Positions 47,376 through 59,221 of a DNA stretch of 64,000 bases are shown in pieces. The notes beneath the pieces were generated by a model that was given only the letters and a program-made list of their open reading frames with translations, did no database searches and was not told the origin of the DNA. Source of the stretch: Gnetum montanum (lineage: Eukaryota; Streptophyta; Gnetopsida; Gnetales; Gnetaceae). The stretch covers positions 5,115-69,114 of the forward strand of contig MNCI01004870.1 of assembly GCA_015680685.1 (NCBI GenBank), given 5' to 3'. The first letter of the stretch is position 1; each line of letters begins with the position of its first letter. A program made the translations under genes and the position numbers.

Positions 47376-48990
47376 GACTTGGTCAAAACTTGAAAATTAC
47401 AAAGAGATCTTGAACAAAATTAGGGTCAAATGGATGCCCAAACAACCATGAACATGATGAAAATGTGAGAAGAGGGTGTTGAAGTCCCAAAAATTAAGAA
47501 AATTAAGAAAACTAGTAAAAATGGTAAAAATGGGATGGAAAATGAGAGTTCAAGGAGCACAGAGTGGTGTGCACAATGGAATATGCGAAAGATAGGATTG
47601 TAACGATGTTGATGGTAAGGGACTTAATTGACCAAACCAAGAGATATGCATGTGGTCCTCCCCATAGTAGGCTCATGCCCTTGCTGCCTTTGCATTAGCC
47701 CAACTAAGGGGTCTGTGGGCCCCATAGTTGATTAATGATCATGAAAAGTTAAGGTCCAACCAAATAGAATCTATCTAAGAATCCTAACACGTCAAACTAA
47801 GATATCAAGCATAACATAGAAACTGACAATGAGGTGAGTTATGGTAGCATAAATGGATGATTGAGAAGGTGGAATGGAATTCCGAATTGAGGTCATAAGA
47901 AGTGCCTTGTGGAATTTGTGTTTAAAATGACCTGAGAAGATCCATCCTTAGTCTAAACCAAAACTAGCCGCTTTCAATGACTTTGCATCATCATGCTAAG
48001 ATTGATCCACCCACTCAATACACGAGAGTGCTTTCACAAAACAACCACCATTCCATAAGAGAAGAAAAGAGAGAAGTAGGAAGTGAGAGAGGGCCTTAGT
48101 TAGAGGGGACCTTTAGGCATGGGTCCATGTCTTTCTAGTCTCATAACTAGTGCTTGTAGCCCATTTATTTGTCTAAAGGGTGTGCTTTGAATTCCCATCA
48201 TGTTTTCTTTGTTTTCTGTTCTTTTTTTCTTTCTTCTTCTTTTTTTTTTTGAATTTTTTTGTTTTGTTTTATTTTTCTTTTCTTTTTTTCTTTTCTTTTT
48301 TCTTTTTTTTCTTTTTTTGAATTTTTGGATGAGAACCACATCATGCAAAGACTTTATTTGACTTCCTATTAGTGGTTAGAATGGAACAGTAACAAGTCTG
48401 TGAAAACCACTCAAGCACTCAAGAAAGTAGAAGAGTACAGAGAGTATTGAGTCCCCTTGAAATCATACCCTTTACAAACCTTTGAATCCTTCTTAATTCC
48501 AGAACTACCAAGGTCACCAATTGATTAAAAGTTTCTTTAATGGAAGGGACCTCAAACTCCCAGAACAAGGAAAACCATAGAGTTTATTGGATGGGTGGAT
48601 GACGTAGACTCGCTCCCTATTCCATGAAAAATAAACCATGTCATAGTCATCAAACATCAGAATTCAAAAATAGAAACCAAACATCAATAATCATAACATT
48701 AAGCGCAAACCATCATTAGTAAACAACAACATTGACACAATGTCCTATAGCAATAAAGCATTTTTATTAGCAAAAATAATGAAAAGTCACACTTAAACAA
48801 AATAAAAAAAACAAAGTAAAATATATAAGAAAGTGTAAAATAATCAAGAAAAGTTTACAGGTACTAACGATGGTGCAAAATTGGCAAAAATTTTGAAAAA
48901 TAAAAAATTTGTAAAATAAATTAACTTGTAAAATCAAAAACATAGAAAACAAAAAGCAGAAAAATTGAGAAGCCATATGGATTGTTAGCA
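47376..48990 (-). other. Element D non-coding spacer after pol
   Basis: Homologue of the spacers in A, B and C. A long pyrimidine run on the plus strand (48210-48320) makes a Lys/Arg-only frame on the minus strand that is not a gene. CATCCACCCATCC (minus) near 48597 and GGAGGACCAC near 47655 match the relatives. Confidence 0.65.
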
Positions 48991-49000
48991 TGGATGACAA

Positions 49001-49014
49001 TCTCCCCCACAATT
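49001..49014 (-). other. Conserved G-run after pol, Element D
   Basis: Minus strand AATTGTGGGGGAGA, followed by TTGTCATCCATGCTAAC. Counterparts: A at 23651, C at 35665 and B at 16996. It may be an internal polypurine tract or a leftover of an older element end; both are guesses. Confidence 0.45.
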
Positions 49015-49030
49015 GAGTTGGAAGGAGGTA

Positions 49031-52000
49031 ATCTAAAAAACAAAACTTGGTTGTCCATTCGTTGAGGTGGTAGTTGCACTGGCGTGTCTTGGCTCTAGGA
49101 AAGGTTTCACTTGTTGGATGTTGACTAACTACTTTTTATTTAGGCTTTTAGGTTTGTAGATTAACATGGCCCCAGAGGGAGAGGTTTCATCAATTATATA
49201 AGTTACCTCCCACAATGTTTGGAATTTTATCTTTTGGAGTACATGTGTGGGGTTCCAACAGAGAACCTTATCACTTGGTTGAAATATTACTTTCTGTATT
49301 TTAAGGTCATGATGTTGCTTGTTGAATGCCTTGTGCACCTCCTTCAAAGATAAGGCCATCAATCGATTTTCATCTAGCACATTCAAGTTGATCAATCTTT
49401 CTTTCTGTGCTAGACTTAGGTTAAGATCCAGATCACAGGCTATTAAGAGTGTACAAAGCTCAGACTAGATCAGGAGCATTGGAAGTTTTCCGTACATCAA
49501 CTCATAGGGAGAGTAGCCAATAGGGAGTTTCCATGTTGAGCGATAAGCCTAAAGGGCATTGTTGAGTTTTTTGCTCCAATCTCTCCTATATTTTCTTATG
49601 GTTCTTATTAAGATCTTTGTGATCTCTTAAGTAGTTACCTCTGCTTGACTGTTGGCTTGGGGGTGATAGGGTGTTGTTAATTTATGTTCAACCCTCAAGC
49701 GTTGCATTAACTTTCTAAAAGTGGCACCTATGAAATGAGTTCCATTATTAGAAATTAGTGCACGTGGCACCCCAAACCTATTTACAACATTTTGTTGTAT
49801 AAATTTAGCAACAGTTGATGATGTACAATTAGCAACGGCTGCTGCTTCTACCCATTTTGTGTAATAGGTTACTGCTATGATGATATATGCCTTTCCATTG
49901 GACATGGGTGTGATGGGACCCATGAAGCTAACGCCCCATATGTCAAAAGGCTCCAGTGGTGGACTCCACTATTGAAAACCTTCCATTCTTGTGGTCATCC
50001 CACCATCTCGTTGAAAACATTCATGAGATCAAAAAAATTGATGGGCATCCCTAAAGATTGTAGACCACTAGTATCCTACCATCAGGATTTTTATGATCAT
50101 GCATCTCCCTACATAGTGGCCTTCGCAAGACCCTTCATGAGCATCCTAGAGAACACACAATTGATCTCCATCAGGGACACACCAATGAATCAGGCCATCA
50201 ACGCACATCTTGTAGAGGTGTCCAATGATTTTTATGAAGTATTTGGCCCTATGAAGAAATTTTTGCTTCTTTTGGAAGTCAAGATCTTGTGGCATCTTCT
50301 GAGTGAGAAGATAGGTGAGGATGCCATTGTACCATGTTGTTTCTATGGAAGTTTAGTCATTTATTGTCCTGTAAAGAGAAGTTCGTCTAGAAACTGATCG
50401 GAGAGTAAGCTCTCCTCCTCTTTATTATTCCATCTTAAGCAAGAGAGATTGTTAGCAACCACATTTTCAGTCCCTTTTTGATCTACCATTGTGAGATCGA
50501 ATTGCTACAAGATCACAAGCCACCATATGATACAAGGGCTCACCATAGGCTTGTTCATGAGGAAGCGGATTGCACTGTGGTCTGTGTGCATAAATACTTT
50601 GTGGCCAAGCACATAGTGCTTGAACTTGTCAAGAGTGCACACCACAAACATTACTTATTTTTTCATGGTGGTGTAATTTAATTGTGCCACCACAATGCTT
50701 TGGCTCATGCAGTGGATGTAGTATGGACATTTCTTATCATCCAACTGCATGAGCATTGCTCCCAAGGCATAGTTAGATGCATCCGTCATGATGTGAAATG
50801 GTCTAGACCAGTCTAGTGCCCATAGAATTAGTGTTTCTACAAGTTTCTCCTTTAACTATTGGAATGCTTGTTCACATTCCCTGGTCCAAATGAAAGGTGC
50901 ATCTTTCTTTGTAAGCTCTACCAATGATTTTACAATCTTAGAGAAATTCTTTATGAATTGCCAATAATAGCCATTGTGTCCAAGGAATGACCAAACTTCT
51001 TTAACGGTTGCTGGTTGGCGGGTTATTCCTTAAATAATCCTTATTTTCTCAAGGTCTATCAATCCCTTTTTGAGTGATTCTATGCCCCAGTACAATGCCT
51101 TCTTGGACCATGATGTGGCTCCTTTGCTAGTTGAGTTACAGATTTGTTTCCAAACATCTCTTTAGTGCTTGCTCAAGGCGATCCAAGGCTTGCTCAAACA
51201 TAGCTCCATAGGTAGAGAATTCATCCATGAAAACTTCCACACCACTACTGATCCTGTGCTAGAAGATGCTAAGGACTATGTGTTGAAATGTTACAGGGGC
51301 ATTGCATAGATCAAATGGCATCTTACAATATGCAAAAGTTCCCCAAGGACTCGTGAATGTTGTCTTAGCTTGATCTTTTGGTGCAATTTGGATTTGGTTA
51401 TAGCCACTATAACCATCCAAGAAGCTATAATAATAATGCTCAGATATGGTGTCCAAAACTTGATCCACAAATGGCAATGGAAAATGATCTTTAAATGTTA
51501 CCATATTCAACAGCCTAAAGTCAATGCAGACCCACCACTTGCCACCTTTCTTTAGCACAATTACTAGTGGGCTAGCCCACTCACTATCCATGATAGGATG
51601 GATAAACCCCACCTTGAGAAGTTGCTCTATTTCCTCCTTGACGATCTGCTTCAATTTGGGGTTCAACCATCTCTACAGCTGCCTTCTTAGCTTCATGGCT
51701 AAGTCAGTGTAAATGCAATGTTGGCATATCCTTGGATTGATTCCTATCAACTTAGAATATGACCAAGCAAAGGCTATTGGCCATTTGTTAACCACCTTTA
51801 ACAACTTTTCTTTTTGTTCAGGAGCAAGTTTGGCATTGGTTGTGATCAACTTACCATTGTTTAAGAATGTATATTCCATGTCGACTAGTAGGGTTTTTAG
51901 TTCTAGGGGCTCCTACTTAAAGTTATCAAGGATTTCCAACTCTTCCCAAGAGGTATCATCATCTTCATCAGAGAGTTGGGGACGAACTTTTTCAAGTTCA

Positions 52001-52600
52001 TCCATGCCTTCAACATAAGCACATGTTAGGCTCTCAATTGGTTCCATGCATAATGTGTTGCTATTTGAGTCAGCTATTAGCCACTGGGTGCCCTCCTATT
52101 TTGTTGTTGCTCCGTACATATACCTTTGAATATCTATTTCTTGTGCACACTAATTATATGCTTTAATGTATGTACTTTTGATGGACGAAATCTTTTGCAC
52201 AAAATTGCATCCATTATCACTATATGTGATGCATGGAATACGCTTCTTCTCTATCTTGCCAAACTCATTCTCCTTGGAGATTTCCAAAGAGAGGTCCCTT
52301 ATTCCCATACGTGTGTCAATCATGCTTAGCCAAGCTCTTCCCATAATGATGGAAAAGTCACATTTGCAATTCTCAACCTTGATCACCAAAAAATTGGCAG
52401 GATAAGACTACCCACAAACTGTGGTCACAATGTTCTCTACTAATCCCAGAGGGAAAGTAATTGATTGGTTAGCCAATTCCAAACAAATGTTACTCTTCTT
52501 GAGAGGGTGGTAGGTTCTAGGCTTTGTACATGTCATGGAAGATGAGATTGACACTGAAACCAAAGTCAAGAGGAGCCTTACATGGCTCATGTCCAATGAT
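49031..52600 (-). pseudogene. Element D pol: protease, RT, RNase H, integrase
   Basis: Protease region: about 52590-52200 (PLKKSNICLELANQSI, GLVENIV, IIMGRAWLSM). RT: about 51710-51090, open at 51666-51262 (KEEIEQLLKVGFIHPI, KKGGKWWVCIDF, FVDQVLDTISEHYYY, YSGYNQIQI); the catalytic box at 51231-51217 is FMDEF, so the second Asp is lost. RNase H is frameshifted at about 50820-50480. Integrase: the core is open at 49923-49630 (GPITPMSNGKAYII, SNNGTHFIGATFRKL, QANSQAE), where the second catalytic Asp is now Asn. The C-terminus is open at 49395-49132 (IFQPSDKVL, IYKPKSLNKK). Stops and shifts make it non-functional. Confidence 0.88.
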
Positions 52601-53330
52601 CCGCAGGTAAATAAATGGACTTCTTGTGTTAGATATTTTCATGGGAAGATTGCTAGCCTTGATCCAATTGAAAATAACATGAGTTAACATCACAATGTGA
52701 ATTTAAGGTGACGTTTAATTTGAAGGGCACTCAAAGTTATTTGATGTAGAGGATGAGGGTGTTGGAGATGTAGGGCAACCAACCACATGAGGTTGTGAGG
52801 GTTTAGGAGGACTGTTGGGTCAAAAGAAGGGTCGTTTTCTAGATCGATTATTTGAACCACTCAGTTGGAAAGTCGGTTGTGAATGTACAGCCCTCGTAGC
52901 ATTTCGTTGCTATGGCTATGGAGGAATCTCACCTTGCATTGAGGGAGTAGAAGGTAACTGGGTTGAAGGCAGAGGTGTATGTGCAAACAAATGCAGAGGA
53001 TGGTATGGATATGGATTTTCCCCTCAAGTAGATGATGAATGTGTTCAATGGTACTCTGGAGGGTAATAGTGATGCTGAAATGAGGCATAACTTACAAAAC
53101 TTCTTGGAGAGACGGGTTGCTAAACATAGTACCCATATGAATCTAATTGCCTATAAGGGTACTGCTGCCTTGGCAACGAAATTCCCCATGACTGTGGTTG
53201 ATGCCACTATTGGTATTTCATATGGTTGTGGTGGAGCTCTACTTGGATAGTAAGCTTGTTGTTGCTAGTGGAACTACCTTGGATTGCCTTGAGGATAAGG
53301 CAATCGTCTAGGTGCTTGCCTACACATTAG

Positions 53331-55148
53331 TCAAGGATTCAATGCATACACCCCAGACTCTTGTAAGTGTGACACCACATGGCAACAACCCTTTGGATAT
53401 TCGTATTGACAAATGTCACAATCAGTTTCATCATCAGAGTTGATTTCCACAACTTCCTTTACGGCAACAACTTTGCCTTTACCTTTTTGGTAGGCACGTT
53501 CAACTTCATTTTGCCTCCTACGGTTATGATCACTATTTTGCTCTTTGGATTCTTCAATAATCTTCATAGTAGCTTGGAATTTTTTATCCAAAGAGTCCTA
53601 TAATTTATCAACCTTTGCCAAAATATTAGATAGAAATTTTTGGATGGGAAAGGTTTTCCTGTTTACCACTTCATGAAGTGGTGACTCCTCCTCGTCACAA
53701 AATCAGACCTCCCATTTCCTGATGGAATGATCCCTATTATACTCTTCCATGCTTTCCCTTTTTTACAACTCACCTTCTTTTGCTACCTACTCTATCAGCC
53801 TTTGGATCTGATGAGCTCTTAGTTCAAACAATCTCCCTTGAGCATACACCCCGAGAGTTCTTCTAGTTTCTACTCTAAGCCCATCTATGATGTGGCAAAG
53901 TTGTTTCCTCTGAGAATAACCATAGCCAAGGTATTAGTGTAAGAGTGAATAGCATGGCAATATCCAAGGATTCATGTGTTCCCTGTTTCCAACCTTGGAT
54001 TTGGCTTCTCAGATTAGACACTTTGAAGTACATTTGGTATTTGTCATTAAACAACTCTAACATGGTACTCCATTGGCAAATGGATTCCAGTTCCAAGGAC
54101 CGATACCGGCTTTCAACTTCCTTGATGAGTGTCCTAGGAAAAAGCTTGAGTTTTTGCCACTCATTTTCTATGTTCTGTAAGGTACAGGCATCATGGAAAG
54201 CTTGTAGATGTGTCTGTGGATCAAAGTTGTATCCCCTCTCAAATCTTGAGATATTATTCATATCTAAGTGTTTGATCCTACTGTCTTTCATATGCCTGGT
54301 TGGAATTCTAAATGCCTTTGCAATGTTAAGTATACTTCGAGTCACCAATAGAAGTTCATCATCATCATTGTGTCGATGATGTCAATGATAGTTTTGGCCA
54401 ACCCTTCAGTCTTGGTGGCTTTCATGGTCATTGTTGTCTTGTTGATTACCTTCACCATGATTATCCTGACGGTGGCTTCTATGAGAACGAAAAGATGAAG
54501 AGGAATGTTCGGAATTGGATTAAGAGGATGAAGAAGAAGGTGGACCACCACCACCATCACAGTGTCTACCACCACCTCTTCGTTCATTATAACCACCATC
54601 CTTAGATCCCTTGCTATTTTGATGTTTTCCTGAGTCCCTGCCTTGACTATCACTTTTTTCTGAACCTAGTTTATGAATAACGGATCATAGGTTTAGGGTC
54701 ACACCTCATCACCAATAATAGAGAATGGAGAATTTTCATATTAAGGACCCTTTGGAGGAGGATCCACATTGTCATCTTGGTTTAGTAGGAACAAGGGATT
54801 ACTAAAGTGTTTCCCCTTTGTAAACTCATGCTACTACTCCTAGTGCTGATCTCACCTGCGTTATGTTTCAGTGGGACGATAATCCTGAGTGTCATGATCG
54901 TGTACAACATATTCCTTGTGAAGATCTGAGACGCCCAACTTCTTAAGAGTTTGAAATAGCATCCCAGGTATAGATTGATTGATGGGTAAGACGATGTTAC
55001 CCTCCAAATCAAGTCATCGTAGTTGTTCATCCTAATGTAGGATGAAGGTGAAGTCTGATACATACTCATCTGGATGAGTATATACCACTTTGCACTCTTG
55101 TGGGACCAGTGGTTTGACATCTTCGTGCCTGTGAGAAGAAGAAGACAT
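53331..55148 (-). pseudogene. Element D gag
   Basis: The ATG at 55148 opens MSSSSHRHEDVKPLVPQECK, the only intact gag start among the four elements, and THPDEYVSDFTFILH follows. A Ser-rich linker lies at about 54560-54480. The core is open at 54348-53878 (RIKHLDMNNISRFERGYNFD, HLQAFHDACTLQNIENEWQK, RTLIKEVES, STMLELFNDKYQMY). A Lys-rich segment and the cluster CDICQYEYPKGCC (about 53415-53377) end it. In-frame TAG codons stand where Gln or Trp is expected. A Pro/Tyr-rich linker runs from 53330 to 52600. Confidence 0.85.
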
Positions 55149-55284
55149 TTTGCAATATGAAATAAAACATCAATGTGCTTTTATAATTCTATGTATAACA
55201 GGAATGATATTGACCTTGAGGTTCGTACAACGATATTAATGGTATTCACTAAACCTAAATAGCGCACATTTCAACAAACAAAGG

Positions 55285-55302
55285 CCCTAGCAATGGCACC
55301 AA
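55285..55302 (-). other. Primer-binding site (tRNA-Asp), Element D
   Basis: On the minus strand TGGTGCCATTGCTAGGGC follows the LTR after one T. Five differences from the tRNA-Asp complement, four of them C-to-T or G-to-A. Confidence 0.75.
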
Positions 55303-56185
55303 TGATGAGCGGTGAGGTACCCCTACGCCCAACCATACGAATCACAAGCGTTCATGCATAATCTAGTCGAATTCCATGGATTTTATAATTTCCGATGCAC
55401 TAATCTTCTAGGTAGTAAACCTTACCCTAAGGTCATTCGTTGTCTTCCCAATTACACTTGTGAAGCACATGGTATAGTTAAGTGTAATCGAGACATATGA
55501 TTTTTATAGTTTTATGTTTTATAGTCCTGGTGCTTAAATAAAGAAAAAGACAAGGTAATTTAATGGCTAATTCAATGTAACTAACCTACTGATTTCTAGC
55601 TAGTCCTAACATTAAGTATCTGATCTCACTTTCCGCACATGTCCTGAACCCACATATCCATTGCTAGGTTACAAAGCACCACGCTACTAAGTGTACCAAG
55701 CAATAACATTGCTAAGATTACCAAGTGAATACATGTTACACACGAAGCAATCGTACTTATGTGTTAATCCATCTAAGTTATCTTGCTTAATTACTTCATT
55801 AGCTTAATTACTAGAAACATGTAATGAATGAATAATTGAAAACATCGAATGCATAAATGAAACATTTAAGCTATCCAAAATGCTGCAAGGTTTATCAAAA
55901 AGCTCATCTTTATTGCCACACACATTGTCGTGCTCAAGTACAATAATACTCGAATAAAGATTTGTACACTTAATGACTACTGCGATCACTCAGGAAAAAT
56001 ATTCTAACTTTCAAATAAACAAATTACAAAAGCTCTACTTTACTGAAATCTAATTGCCATATAAATGTGGCTGGTGGCTCATATTTATAGACCAAGACAA
56101 ACCCCTGCGTTAAAATGACCCCATCAATGCAACGACAAGGCCTCATCGACGAGGCCCAATCAATGCGAGAAACTGAAATTCATCA
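55303..56185 (-). repeat. Element D 5' LTR
   Basis: On the minus strand it begins TGATGAATTTCAG (56185) and ends CCGCTCATCA (55303). U3 repeats of GACGAGGCC type at 56105-56165; TATA near 56085. It is shorter than the 3' LTR (883 against 937 bases), mostly in U3. Confidence 0.92.
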
Positions 56186-57178
56186 ATTATTATCCATCAC
56201 AATTCCTGATTTACTAATTTAAACATTAAACCTTTGAATGAGTACAATATATCAAACTTTTATAGAAAAATAAATACAATAAGATAACCTTGTAGATGAT
56301 ATTATGACTACACAACAATTGAATAAACATCAAATTATAACACAACATATTAATGGCTTATTGTATTGTTCTGTTAATTAACCTAGTAAACCCATTCAAT
56401 CATTCTATCTTGCCTAGGGGAACAACTATACATAACATAACACCACTCAAAGCACAACTTGAACTTGCAACCTATTACCTATAAAGCAACAAGCTTATTA
56501 GTTATAATATAGTATTATTATTGTTAGCATACATACATTTCTATTGATTATTATTTTCAAAAAAAAAAAACCTTTCTATGATTTAAATACTTTGCCTTAG
56601 CACTTTCACCTAAATCACCGTTATAAATCAAATTTTTAAATCCAACTTCAAAATGCATCTAAAGAAATTCTCACTCCAATTTATTTTAAACTTAAACAAT
56701 TTTCTATAACTCCTAATTAATTGTAATTTATTACTGCTAGTAAAACATTTAACATGCCAACTAGCTAATTGTCAACTCGCGTATTAATTATGTCCCTAGC
56801 TCACTTCTCTCACCAAAGAATATAGTTGACCTTATTAAATCAAATGATCTAAAGCAAGACTTGAACCCACTTGAAACATGAACCGCTTCAAATATTATTT
56901 GTAGAAACCTATATAATATAGCAATGGCAAGTGGGAAAAACGTTATCAACTAATCAGCGAATAACATTTTTTAAAAAATATGATAACTGTTAATACCTAA
57001 GAAATTCTAATAATTAAGAGAAGAAAATCTAAAGCTAACTTGTTTTCACTAACGCAAGCTTGATCAGTATAAAACATTTAAAAAATTCATTCTTGCAAAA
57101 AACAACATTAGCAAATTTCCATTTTCCAGATGTCAATGTACAGTCAAAATGATCAATTTAATATGAAGCTTCAGTTAG
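56186..57178. other. Host flank right of Element D
   Basis: AT-rich DNA without a recognisable gene. Minus-strand strings with tRNA B-box character lie near 56465 and 56850 (GGGTTCAAGTCTT), possibly old SINE pieces. Confidence 0.5.
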
Positions 57179-57340
57179 TCACATGAGACAAAGGTTCGCT
57201 CCAAACTTTTGTCTCAAATATTTATGCCCAGTAAAGAGTGTTGATAGCAAACTCTTATGGTGCACCAAAGGTTGCCGAATTTGATGTTTCTCGTTGAAAG
57301 ATAAATGTGCAGCAAGTTTCTTGTGGCTACCGTGGAAATC
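57179..57340 (-). CDS. Candidate terminal exon of an unrecognised host gene
   Basis: The minus strand has a good 3' splice site (TTTCTTTTATAG) followed by a 53-codon open frame and TGA. It begins DFHGSHKKLAAHLSFNEKHQ and ends KFGANLCLM, with His- and Lys-rich content. I do not recognise the family. It could be the end of the gene whose exons lie at 63.2-63.7 kb, but I could not trace the exons between, so linkage is a guess. Confidence 0.35.
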   Translation of the reverse strand, partial: DFHGSHKKLAAHLSFNEKHQIRQPLVHHKSLLSTLFTGHKYLRQKFGANLCLM

Positions 57341-58485
57341 CTATAAAAGAAAAAAATGTTCACAACAGTGTTGAGAATAATTTATAAAAAGAAGTAAAAG
57401 TGACTATCAATTCCACAGTATATCAGAAACACAAAAAAGTAGCTTATTCTTTTATTAAGAGAATATCAAGTTTAAAACGATGAATCATGAATTCATAAAA
57501 AAGCAAAAATATATGCGATCCTCAAGCATAACTTCACGAATGGAGAGAGAGAATATGAAAACCCAACTTGATTGAGCTTTAACATGTTATAACAAGCAGC
57601 TACACTGCCACTGAAGGTGAACAGTTCAAAACATCAAATAAATTATCTACAGCTTATTTTACAATGAAAGAGAAATAAAATCAACTGATAATAATTTTTA
57701 AAATTGATGATTACCTGTCTCAATATAGCACGTTACAACTCAAGCACGGTACAAATTGAATAGAATGGAAAATTTGTACTAAATTGCCAAATTATTCACT
57801 ACATAGTTTAAAGATAGAAATGCTTGGAGAAAACCAAAACGTTTCTGGCCTGAATATCCAAGTAAAGCCAGCCCACGGTAATGATCCAGCCAACTCTTTA
57901 AAAAGATTATATGTGATTCATCCAAGAATTGTTACACTAATCTAAGGTTCATATAAATCTCAGTTTTACCCAAAAGCAAAATCAATGGCTAAGTTTTTTA
58001 TATATAGTACAGAGGATAGTACCTCTTTACCAAGATCAACAGAATTTTCATTGACATCAAAAACCATACAAGTCAAAACCTATTCTTCATAAAGAAATTC
58101 ACCCATGTCAGAATGTAAATTTCTGTCAATACTCTTTGTTATAACTATAATCCATCTCCACTGCAGCTTTTGGCCAAACTGTTCATAAGCCTTGAAAAAT
58201 CAGTATATAAAATACTAGCTTTGTGAAACTGTTACCTCCCAAAATTCAAGAATGGTCTAAACTATTGCTACAAACATAGTGAACTCAGAAGATTCATATA
58301 TGATTTTCTGCTATTTATTCTATCAAAGATTTATGCATGTAGCTTGTGGTTAAAGCACAAGGACACAAAATAAATTAGTTGTCGGCTTAGTAATATCTTC
58401 CTCTTTTCTGTTTGAGTAAGCTAAAGATTTGCAGAATTTTTTGTACAAACAGAAACAGAAAATGTTAAAGTAACCTACGGGGTAA
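57341..58485. other. Probable intron or intergenic DNA
   Basis: AT-rich. CAG^GTAATC on the minus strand at about 57712 looks like a donor but has no consistent open exon before it. No other feature. Confidence 0.4.
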
Positions 58486-58575
58486 CTAATAACATCCGTA
58501 TATCTTAGTGTGTGCTAAGAAAATATGTGCAGTGGCAAGTGAATAAGCCAACACCAAAAGTAGTCCTCCAAGTAC
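58486..58575 (-). CDS. Candidate exon ending a hydrophobic protein
   Basis: After an acceptor (TACACTCTTCAG) the minus strand is open for 29 codons, VLGGLLLVLAYSLATAHIFL and on, then stops. This would be one transmembrane helix near a C-terminus. It could be chance or an alternative 3' end of the gene to the right. Confidence 0.25.
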   Translation of the reverse strand, partial: VLGGLLLVLAYSLATAHIFLAHTKIYGCY

Positions 58576-59147
58576 CTGAAGAGTGTAATTACAGATAGGA
58601 TTCAATACATATTTTTCTTCCTTTTTTTAACAAATAAAACAAGATCGTATTAATAAAATAGGATTCGATATTGTTACCAGACCATTTGCAAAATGGACAC
58701 GGATTGCAATATTTGAAAGTTTAATAGCAGTTGTAGTAACAACTGACAGAATATCTTTAAACATTAATTTTTTTTTTTTTAAAAAAAGAGCAATACAACT
58801 GTGGAATAGCATCAATGATATAAGACAAGAAAAAGAAAGAAAGCTTAAGAATGATGACAGTCTAATCTTGCACTTTGAAATTCTAGATCAAGGTAAGGAA
58901 GTTTCTGATCCAATCTGTACACTCAAAGAAACCTTTGAAAATATGCATAACCAATAAATTCACTAAAAATGAAGAATCAAAATGTTAAATTCCATTTGAA
59001 TGGTAAAGTAAATTTTCAAACAAAAGCTTGAAATTTCCTCCAGTGGCATGTTGGTAAAGGAATCAAAATTCAACTTAAAGTGAAGGTGCAAACACAACAT
59101 TCATGGGAAAAAAAGACGTAGATAATTATGAATACATTGTATGGAAC

Positions 59148-59221
59148 CTGTGTAGCTTGGATCAATGACAACAAAGCCTATCAAAGATGCAGATATGCAA
59201 CCATCAAGACGTATGTAAGAA
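59148..59221 (-). CDS. Candidate internal exon of an unrecognised host gene
   Basis: The minus strand is open between an AG at 59223-59222 and a GTTCC donor (CACAG^GTTCC). It reads SYIRLDGCISASLIGFVVID, then PSYTG. The phase is not matched to any neighbour I found. Confidence 0.25.

Larger units (their letters stand above)
42820..56185 (-). mobile_element. Element D: 13.4-kb Athila-like element with extra 3' ORF
   Basis: Minus-strand element with 5' LTR 55303-56185 and 3' LTR 42820-43756. The TSD ATTAT is perfect (42815-42819 and 56186-56190). Order along the minus strand: PBS, gag, protease, RT, RNase H, integrase, spacer, internal promoter-like module, intron, aORF, PPT. It is the closest relative of Element C and keeps features the others lost: the gag ATG and the aORF 5' splice site. 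Stops and frameshifts are in all genes. Confidence 0.93.

Noticed and set aside
48100-48348. 82-residue Lys/Arg-rich minus-strand frame
   Set aside because: It is only the translation of a plus-strand pyrimidine run in the Element D spacer; no conserved counterpart frame in C.
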